From Pseudoflavonifractor sp050943825 (GTDB lineage: Bacteria > Bacillota > Clostridia > Oscillospirales > Oscillospiraceae), in the NCBI RefSeq assembly GCF_050943825.1, contig NZ_JBMNPX010000005.1, positions 136,656-200,655 of the forward strand: a stretch of DNA of 64,000 bases. The letters are read 5' to 3'. Numbering within the stretch: position 1 is the first letter of the stretch; the number at the start of each line of letters is the position of its first letter. Of the stretch, positions 57,928-64,000 are shown piece after piece. Under the pieces are notes generated by a model. That model made no database searches and was not told where the DNA came from. It saw only the letters and a program-made list of their open reading frames with translations. The position numbers and the translations under genes were made by a program.

Positions 57928-57940
57928 TAAGCTTTCCCGA

Positions 57941-60900
57941 TTACTTGTACAGCTCGACCAGCTTGGTCAGGTGCTCGTAACGGGCCTTGGCAGACTCCTC
58001 GTTCTGAGCGAAGAGCTCCTTGGCGCGGTCGGGGAAGGAACGGGTCAGGGAAGAATAACGGGCCTCGTTCATCAGAAACTCCTGATAGCCGCCAGCGGGG
58101 GCCTTGGAGTCCAGAGTGAAGGGGTTCTTGCCCTCGGCCTTGGCAGCGGGGTTGAACCGGAACAGGTTCCAGTAGCCGCACTCGACAGCCTTCTTCATCT
58201 CGACCTGGCAGTTGCTCATGCCGCCCTTGATGGAGTGCATCTCGCAGGGGGCATAGCCGATGACCAGGGAGGGACCGTGATAGGCCTCGGCCTCGCGGAT
58301 GGCAGCCAGGGTCTGGTTGGGGTTGGCGCCCATGGCCACCTGGGCCACGTAGACGTAACCGTACTGCATCACGATCTCGGACAGGGACTTCTTGGCCACG
58401 GTCTTACCGGCAGCGGCGAACTGAGCCACCTGGCCGATGTTGGAGGACTTGGAAGCCTGTCCGCCGGTGTTGGAGTACACCTCGGTGTCGAACACGAAGA
58501 TGTTCACATCCTCGCCGGAGGCCAGGACGTGGTCCAGACCGCCGTAGCCGATGTCGTAGGCCCAGCCGTCGCCGCCGAAGATCCACACGGACTTCTTGCT
58601 CAGGTACTCCTTCTCCTGGAGGATCTCAGCAGCCAGCTTGCAGGCGTCGCACTGGCACAGGGTCTCGCCCTTGGCCTTCAGCTCCTCACCGAAGGCGCGG
58701 ATCTCCGCCTTGTCGCTGGCAAGGAGCTCGTCCACGGTGCACAGCCCGTCCTCCAGCGCGGCCACATAGGCCTTGGTGGCCTCGGCGTTGGCCTCGCCGT
58801 CCTGCATGGTGTCCAGCCACTTCTGGCCGGCCTCCTTGATGGCGCCGGTGCACCAATCCAGATTCAGCAGTGCGCGGGTCTTGTCGGCCAGGCGGTCACG
58901 GATGGCCTTCTGGCCCAGATACATACCCAGACCGTGCTCGGCGTTGTCCTCGAAGAGGGAGTTAGCCCAAGCGGGGCCGTGGCCGCACTTGTTGACGGTG
59001 TAGGGAGAGGTAGCGGCAGGACCGCCCCAGATGGAGGAGCAGCCGGTGGCGTTGGAGATGTACATCCGGTCGCCGCAGACCTGGGTGACCAGACGGGCAT
59101 AAGCGGTCTCGGCGCAGCCGGCGCAGGATCCGGAGAACTCGAGCAGAGGCTGCTTGAACTGGCTCTCCTTGACGGTCTTGATGCTCTCCATGTCGGCCTT
59201 GGGCGCAACCTTGGCCACCATGTAGTCGAACACGGGCTGCTGAGCAGCCTCCTGCTCCTGAGGCACCATGGTCAGAGCCTGGACGGGGCAGTTCTTGGCG
59301 CAGACGGCGCAGCCCATACAATCCAGGGGGGAGACAGCGATGGCGAACTTATAGACGCCCTTGCCCTTGCCGGCCTTCACGTCCACGATCTTGGCGGCCT
59401 CGGGAGCGGCAGCAGCCTCCTCCTCGGTCAGAGCGTAGGGACGGATGGTGGCGTGGGGGCAGACGTAGGAGCACTGGTTGCACTGGATGCACTTGGAGGA
59501 ATCCCAGGTGGGAACCATAACGGCAACGCCGCGCTTCTCGTAGGCGGAAGCACCCTGCAGGAAGGTGCCGTCCACGTGATCCACGAAGGCGGAGACGGGC
59601 AGGGAGTCGCCGTCCATCTTGCCCACGGGCTCCAGGATCTCCTTGACCATCTTCACCAGCTCGGGCTTGCCGGACAGCTCGGTGGTGACGGTCTCGTCCT
59701 GAGCGGTGGCCCAGGAAGCGGGCACCTCGAACTTGTGGAAGGCGGTGGCGCCGGCGTCGATGGCCTTGTGGTTCATGTCAACCACGTCCTGGCCCTTCTT
59801 CAGGTAGGAGTGGGTGGCAGCGTCCTTCATGTACTGGATGGCCTCGGCCTCGGGCATCACCTTAGCCAGCTTGAAGAAAGCGGACTGCAGGATGGTGTTG
59901 GTACGCTTGCCCATGCCGATCTCGATGGCCAGGTCGATGGCGTTGATGGTGTAGACCTGGATGTTGTGCTCGGCGATGTAGCGCTTGGCCACGGCGGGCA
60001 TGTGCTTGTCCAGCTCCTCGTCGGACCACTGGCAGTTGATCAGGAAGATACCGCCGTCCTTCACGTCGCGGACCATGGGGAAGCCCTTGATGATGTAGGC
60101 GGGCACGTGGCAGGCCACGAAGTCAGCCTTGTTGATGTAGTAGGGGCTCTTGATGGCCTTGTCGCCGAAGCGCAGGTGGCTGATGGTCACGCCGCCGGTC
60201 TTCTTGGAGTCGTACTGGAAGTAAGCCTGCACGTACTTGTCGGTGTGGTCGCCGATAATCTTGATGGAGTTCTTGTTGGCGCCCACGGTGCCGTCGCCGC
60301 CCAGGCCCCAGAACTTGCACTCGATGGTGCCCTCAGCAGCGGTGTTGGGGCAGTCGTGCTCCACCAGGGAGGTGTTGGTGACGTCGTCCACGATACCGAT
60401 GGTGAACTGACGCTTGGGCTCGGCCTTCTGCAGCTCCTCATAGACAGCGAACACGCTCTTGGGCGGGGTGTCCTTGGAGCCCAGACCGTAGCGGCCGCCG
60501 ATGATGGTGGCCTGACGGCCGGCGTTGGCGAAGGCGGTGACAACGTCCAGATACAGAGGATCGCCCTGGGCGCCGGGCTCCTTGGTGCGGTCCAGCACGG
60601 CGATGTGCTTGGCGGTCTCGGGGATGGCGGAGAGCAGCTTGTCGGCGCGGAAGGGACGGTACAGGCGGACCTTCACCAGGCCCACCTTCTCGCCGTGGGC
60701 GTTCAGGTAGTCGATGACTTCCTCGGTCACGTCGCAGATGGAGCCCATGGCGATGATGACCCGGTCGGCGTCGGGCGCGCCGTAGTAGTTGAACAGCTGA
60801 TAGTTGGTGCCCAGCTTGGCGTTGACCTTGCCCATGTACTCCTCGACGATCTCGGGGAGAGCGTCGTAGTACTTGTTGCAGGCCTCACGGTGCTGGAAGA

Positions 60901-61573
60901 AGATGTCGCCGTTCTCGTGGGAGCCGCGCATGACGGGGCGCTCGGGGTTGAGGGCCCGCTTGCGGAAGGCCTCCACGGCGTCCATATCCACCATTTCCTT
61001 CAGATCGTCATAATCCCAGATGGCGATCTTCTGGATCTCGTGGGAGGTACGGAAGCCGTCGAAGAAGTTGACGAAGGGAACGCGGCCCTTGATGGCGGCC
61101 AGGTGGGCAACAGCGCCCAGGTCCATGACCTCCTGGGGGTTGGTCTCGGCCAGCATGGCGAAGCCGGTCTGGCGGCAGGCCATGACGTCGGAGTGGTCGC
61201 CGAAGATGTTCAGGGACTGGGCGGCCACGGTACGGGCGGAGACGTGGAACACGCAGGGCAGCAGCTCGCCGGCGATCTTGTACATGTTGGGGATCATCAG
61301 CAGCAGGCCCTGAGAAGCGGTGTAGGTGGTGGTCAGGGCGCCGGCGGCCAGGGAGCCGTGGACGGTACCGGCAGCGCCGGCCTCAGACTGCATCTCGATG
61401 ACCTTGACCGTGTCGCCGAAGATGTTCTTGCGGCCGGCCGCGGCCCACTGGTCCACGTTGTCGGCCATGGGGCTGGACGGAGTGATGGGGTAGATGCCCG
61501 CCACCTCGGTGAACGCATAGGATACGTGCGCCGCGGCGGTATTGCCGTCCATGGTTTTGAGTTTTCTCGCCAT
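57941..61573 (-). CDS. nifJ: Pyruvate:ferredoxin (flavodoxin) oxidoreductase
   Basis: 1210 residues, the homodimeric single-chain type. Oxidises pyruvate to acetyl-CoA and CO2, reducing ferredoxin. The N-terminal domain has YAFTEVAGIYPITPSSPMAD. Two [4Fe-4S] motifs lie at about 690-750 (CIQCNQCSYVCPH, CMGCAVCAKNCP), the proximal-cluster cysteines follow (GSCAGCAETAY, about 816), and the thiamine-diphosphate site is GGDGWAYDIGYGGLDHVL with SNTGGQASKSS (about 990-1030). Start at ATG 61571-61573, nine bases after AGGAGG; the frame continues upstream for 1.5 kb through the neighbouring gene, but that is an artefact of GC-rich DNA. Confidence 0.97.
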   Translation of the reverse strand: MARKLKTMDGNTAAAHVSYAFTEVAGIYPITPSSPMADNVDQWAAAGRKNIFGDTVKVIEMQSEAGAAGTVHGSLAAGALTTTYTASQGLLLMIPNMYKIAGELLPCVFHVSARTVAAQSLNIFGDHSDVMACRQTGFAMLAETNPQEVMDLGAVAHLAAIKGRVPFVNFFDGFRTSHEIQKIAIWDYDDLKEMVDMDAVEAFRKRALNPERPVMRGSHENGDIFFQHREACNKYYDALPEIVEEYMGKVNAKLGTNYQLFNYYGAPDADRVIIAMGSICDVTEEVIDYLNAHGEKVGLVKVRLYRPFRADKLLSAIPETAKHIAVLDRTKEPGAQGDPLYLDVVTAFANAGRQATIIGGRYGLGSKDTPPKSVFAVYEELQKAEPKRQFTIGIVDDVTNTSLVEHDCPNTAAEGTIECKFWGLGGDGTVGANKNSIKIIGDHTDKYVQAYFQYDSKKTGGVTISHLRFGDKAIKSPYYINKADFVACHVPAYIIKGFPMVRDVKDGGIFLINCQWSDEELDKHMPAVAKRYIAEHNIQVYTINAIDLAIEIGMGKRTNTILQSAFFKLAKVMPEAEAIQYMKDAATHSYLKKGQDVVDMNHKAIDAGATAFHKFEVPASWATAQDETVTTELSGKPELVKMVKEILEPVGKMDGDSLPVSAFVDHVDGTFLQGASAYEKRGVAVMVPTWDSSKCIQCNQCSYVCPHATIRPYALTEEEAAAAPEAAKIVDVKAGKGKGVYKFAIAVSPLDCMGCAVCAKNCPVQALTMVPQEQEAAQQPVFDYMVAKVAPKADMESIKTVKESQFKQPLLEFSGSCAGCAETAYARLVTQVCGDRMYISNATGCSSIWGGPAATSPYTVNKCGHGPAWANSLFEDNAEHGLGMYLGQKAIRDRLADKTRALLNLDWCTGAIKEAGQKWLDTMQDGEANAEATKAYVAALEDGLCTVDELLASDKAEIRAFGEELKAKGETLCQCDACKLAAEILQEKEYLSKKSVWIFGGDGWAYDIGYGGLDHVLASGEDVNIFVFDTEVYSNTGGQASKSSNIGQVAQFAAAGKTVAKKSLSEIVMQYGYVYVAQVAMGANPNQTLAAIREAEAYHGPSLVIGYAPCEMHSIKGGMSNCQVEMKKAVECGYWNLFRFNPAAKAEGKNPFTLDSKAPAGGYQEFLMNEARYSSLTRSFPDRAKELFAQNEESAKARYEHLTKLVELYK

Positions 61574-61634
61574 TTTGAACAATTCCTCCTTATGTGAACT
61601 TGCGTGAATGGCTTCTAAATGATTCAGCGCAGAT

Positions 61635-61663
61635 ATTTTACCACCTTCCAGCCGGTTTGTAAA
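61635..61663 (-). promoter_or_regulatory. nifJ promoter
   Basis: Minus strand TTTACA (61658-61663), 17 bases, TAAAAT (61635-61640). The leader is about 55 bases. The intergenic stretch 61664-61960 holds a TTTTCCCC/GGGGAAAA dyad (near 61689-61720) and otherwise nothing recognisable. Confidence 0.65.
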
Positions 61664-61960
61664 TTGCATCTTACCCAAAAGGGGGGATTTTCCCCGCTTT
61701 TTTTTGGCGGCTGGGGAAAAATCCGCGCCGGAGCGGACCGGGCGCGGCGGGATGGGCGTCTGAAAATTTTTGTCAGGGAATTTTTTGAAATCAGCCGCTG
61801 CCGGCAGAACGCCCGGGGCGCGCTGCCGGCTGTCCCGTGCCCGCTTCTTTTTCCATGTCCGCCGGGGCAGAAAAAGTTGGAATATTATGCTGCCCGCATA
61901 TGGTTTTTTGTTTTCAGGTGTGCCATACTGAAAAAAACGGAAAGAAGGAGGAACCCCCAT

Positions 61961-63802
61961 ATGAAAAAGCGCGCTCTTTCCCTGCTGCTGGCCCTGTGCC
62001 TGTGCCTCTCCCTCATGCCCGCCGCCTCGGCATCGGTTGTGGAATCCACCGTCCAGGTCGGCCCCTATACCTTTGAGATATGGTTCGACGGCACGGCCAC
62101 CCTGACCCGCTATGACGAGTCCCTGGCCGGCTCCACCTATGCGGACATCCCCGCCTCCGTCACCGGTGAGGACGGGCAGGAGTACCCGGTGACCGTCATC
62201 AATGATAAGGCCTTTGAGGAGACGAACATCACCGGCGTGACCGTCCCGGACAGCGTGATCACGATCGGGGACAACGCGTTTTCCTATTGCAACTCTCTGA
62301 GCGATGTCAGGCTGAGCGAAAATCTGAGCAGCATCGGAGAGGAGGCATTCGCAAGCTGTGACGCCCTGCGGGAGATCACCATCCCCGCCAGCGTGAAGGA
62401 GATGAGCAACCCCTTTGCGTGGTGCACCGGGCTGGACACCGTCTATATGAAGGGCATGGTGGCCCCTATCTTCAGCACCGGGTCGATGAACCTCAACGAT
62501 GAATTCGGCCCGACAGTCTTTGTCGTTCCTCAGGGGAGCACCGGCTATGAGGACTGGACCTCGAAGCCTTCCGTTCTCGCGGTCATTTACGAGGGCGAGC
62601 CGATCCCCTCCTACGGCCTGTCCCTGAGCACCACCTCTCTGGACTTCGGCACCGGGACTACTCTTGAAGATGAGGTGATTAAGACCGTCACCGTCACCAA
62701 CACCGGGGACAGGACCCTCAGGGTGACCCTGCCCGACCGCGTCCCGAACTTCCTCCTGAGCTGGGACAGCGAGGACCATTATAACTATAAAAACAAGACG
62801 CTGGAGCCCGGGGAGAGCGCTCCCTTCTTTGTGGTGGCGCTCAACTATAGGTCCGGCACCTATGACACGACTGTGACCATCACCACGGAGCAGGGACCCA
62901 GCGCCATCCTGTCCCTGCTCTATACCGTTCTGGCCGCGAGCATCCAGGTGACCGCGGACACGGACGCCCTGGATTTCGGCACGGTGGAGGAGGGGTACAC
63001 CCAGCCCGCCGCCCGGACGATCACCTACACCAATCACGACGCCTATGATGTCGGGATCTTTCTGCGCAGCAACTCCTACGGCGGATTTCTCGTTTCCGAC
63101 CCGAGCCCCTACCCCGTTGAGGCCCACGGGACCGCCACCCTCACGGTGCAGCCCAAGGCCGGCCTGAAGCCCGGCACCTATAACTGGGAGGTGAGGGTTG
63201 AATGCTCACTTGGCGGACTGGAGAGCGTTTTTATCACGATCCCCCTGACCTTCACCGTGGCGGCGGAAGGGGAGCTGCCCGCAGCCGATGTGCCATCCAC
63301 CTGGGCTGTTGAGCAGGTGAATCAGGCTGTCGCCGCCGGCATTGTGCCCGAGAGCTTCCAGAGCAGATACACCCAGGCCGCCACCCGGGCCGAGTTCTGC
63401 TCCCTGGCGGTAAGGCTCTACGAGAAGGTGACAGGCGAGACCATTACCCAGCGGGCCACATTCTCCGACACCACCGACTTCAACGTCCAGAAGATGGCCG
63501 GTCTGGGCGTGGTCAACGGCGTGGGCGGCGGAAAATTTGACCCCGGCGGCACCCTGACCCGGGAGCAGGCGGCCACCATCCTGGCCCGCCTGGCAGAGGC
63601 CATGGGCCATCCCCTGCCCCAGGCGGATCCCAGCTTCTCAGACAGCGCCGCCATCTCCTCCTGGGCTGCCGCCGGGGTGGGACAGGTCCAGGCCGCCGGA
63701 ATTATGGCGGGGGACGGCAGCGCCTTCATCCCCCAGAGCCCCTACACCAGGGAGCAGTGCATCCTCACCGTCCTGCGGCTGTATCAACTGACCCAGAGCT
63801 GA
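61961..63802 (+). CDS. Secreted BspA-like leucine-rich-repeat protein with Ig-like domains and SLH domains
   Basis: 613 residues. Signal peptide about 1-25 (RALSLLLALCLCLSLMPAAS). LRR_5 (BspA type) repeats about 60-150 (ITGVTVPDSVITIGDNAFSY, SIGEEAFASCDALREITIPA). Two Ig-like choice-of-anchor domains follow (about 220-320, SLDFGTGTTLEDEVIKTVTV; about 330-430, LDFGTVEEGY). The end carries SLH repeats (about 445-610: WAVEQVNQAVAAGIVPESFQ, FSDTTDFNVQKMAGLGVVNG, FSDSAAISSWAAAGVGQVQA). A wall-attached surface protein, perhaps adhesive. AAGGAGG precedes the ATG at 61961. Confidence 0.88.
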   Translation: MKKRALSLLLALCLCLSLMPAASASVVESTVQVGPYTFEIWFDGTATLTRYDESLAGSTYADIPASVTGEDGQEYPVTVINDKAFEETNITGVTVPDSVITIGDNAFSYCNSLSDVRLSENLSSIGEEAFASCDALREITIPASVKEMSNPFAWCTGLDTVYMKGMVAPIFSTGSMNLNDEFGPTVFVVPQGSTGYEDWTSKPSVLAVIYEGEPIPSYGLSLSTTSLDFGTGTTLEDEVIKTVTVTNTGDRTLRVTLPDRVPNFLLSWDSEDHYNYKNKTLEPGESAPFFVVALNYRSGTYDTTVTITTEQGPSAILSLLYTVLAASIQVTADTDALDFGTVEEGYTQPAARTITYTNHDAYDVGIFLRSNSYGGFLVSDPSPYPVEAHGTATLTVQPKAGLKPGTYNWEVRVECSLGGLESVFITIPLTFTVAAEGELPAADVPSTWAVEQVNQAVAAGIVPESFQSRYTQAATRAEFCSLAVRLYEKVTGETITQRATFSDTTDFNVQKMAGLGVVNGVGGGKFDPGGTLTREQAATILARLAEAMGHPLPQADPSFSDSAAISSWAAAGVGQVQAAGIMAGDGSAFIPQSPYTREQCILTVLRLYQLTQS

Positions 63803-63858
63803 GTGTTCCCCGGGCAAAAAGTCAAGAATAAATTACAATAAACTTGTAAAGTTGTATG

Positions 63859-63907
63859 AACGCACAAAATGATCCGTGCTATTTGCGGCTTGTTTTGTGC
63901 GTTTTTC
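63859..63907 (+). terminator. Terminator of the SLH/LRR gene
   Basis: Stem AACGCACAAAA (63859-63869) / TTTTGTGCGTT (63893-63903), followed by TTTC. The remaining bases to the window end hold no gene I can support. Confidence 0.8.
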
Positions 63908-64000
63908 TGCATTTGGGCATGACAACAGCGCCGGTGGCCTCCGTGGGCTCCGGCGTTCAGCTTTATTGTGCGGCAGATCAGCAGGCGCTCATGTAGCTCC

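Noticed and set aside
56705..61597. A 1630-codon open frame on the plus strand opposite nifJ and the MerR gene
   Set aside because: It is antisense to two clear genes, has no recognisable domain and a skewed His/Val/Gly/Leu composition; long antisense frames are expected with GC-rich third positions.
61574..63127. N-terminal extension of nifJ by about 518 codons
   Set aside because: The extension is antisense to the SLH/LRR gene, has no family similarity, and nifJ has a good ribosome site and promoter at its normal start.
63910..64000. The end of a minus-strand gene at the right window edge
   Set aside because: A frame ending SYMSAC and stop can be read, but under 20 codons are visible and nothing supports it.

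Overview
The window looks like a chromosomal segment of a high-GC, spore-forming, anaerobic Firmicute, most likely an Oscillospiraceae gut bacterium of the Flavonifractor / Pseudoflavonifractor / Intestinimonas kind. The basis is the yabP-yabQ-divIC-yabR sporulation and division cluster, a pyruvate:ferredoxin oxidoreductase, a HrcA-type (CIRCE) groESL operon, several S-layer-homology (SLH) proteins, Gram-positive RNase Y and long-form HPF, strong GC-rich codon use, and frequent GTG/TTG starts. No phage, transposon, CRISPR array or rRNA is visible. The genus is an inference.

Layout. 1-2123: 3' part of a family 3 glycosidase with the inverted domain order. 2176-3880: birA and bioY, divergent, with two BirA-type operators between them. 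3885-5510: yabP, yabQ, divIC, yabR. 5744-8435: amidohydrolase, class I fumarase alpha subunit, hpf. 8494-10938: an ECF sigma factor and its membrane partner. 11116-13619: NYN/LOTUS protein and RNase Y. 13896-14892: degenerate GGDEF membrane protein, divergent from an XRE regulator. 14954-19477: large SLH phosphodiester-glycosidase and hemW. 19664-21463: XRE regulator, two small membrane proteins, RluA-type synthase. 21512-26879 (minus): mutY, aldehyde dehydrogenase, tdk, radical SAM PflX-like, MATE exporter. 27059-28917: second sigma/anti-sigma pair (DUF4179). 28981-31948 (minus): recG, GNAT, C_GCAxxG_C_C protein. 32379-35813: pyruvate carboxylase. 35873-37177: CNNM/CBS transporter behind an attenuator-like leader. 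37579-40914: RNA methyltransferase, WG/SLH protein, lipid kinase. 41014-43143: CIRCE-groES-groEL. 43373-47429 (minus): secreted proteins (WG, SLH, lipoprotein) preceded by a wrecked gene. 47580-49841: XRE regulator and a sigma factor fused through a membrane segment to a leucine-rich ectodomain. 50202-51057 (minus): unrecognised 126-residue protein and 28-residue membrane peptide behind a structured leader. 51152-54262 (minus): 5'-nucleotidase / SLH / alpha-beta hydrolase fusion. 54584-56007 (minus): prfB and tRNA-Leu, tRNA-fMet. 56166-63802: small ORF, MerR-RDD membrane regulator, nifJ, BspA-like/SLH protein.

How the genes work together. Biotin uptake and ligation (bioY, birA) serve the biotin-dependent pyruvate carboxylase; together with PFOR and the fumarase subunit this outlines anaerobic pyruvate and C4-acid metabolism. 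A second theme is surface biology: at least five SLH proteins, a lipoprotein and several secreted WG-repeat or BspA-like proteins. A third theme is membrane-linked transcription control: two split sigma/anti-sigma pairs, one sigma factor that carries its own membrane anchor and ectodomain, and one MerR regulator that does the same.

The best candidates for something undescribed are the sigma-LRR fusion (48072-49841), the structured tandem-hairpin leader with its unknown protein and tiny peptide (50202-51057), the MerR-RDD-ectodomain regulator (56336-57818), and the nucleotidase-SLH-hydrolase fusion (51152-54262).
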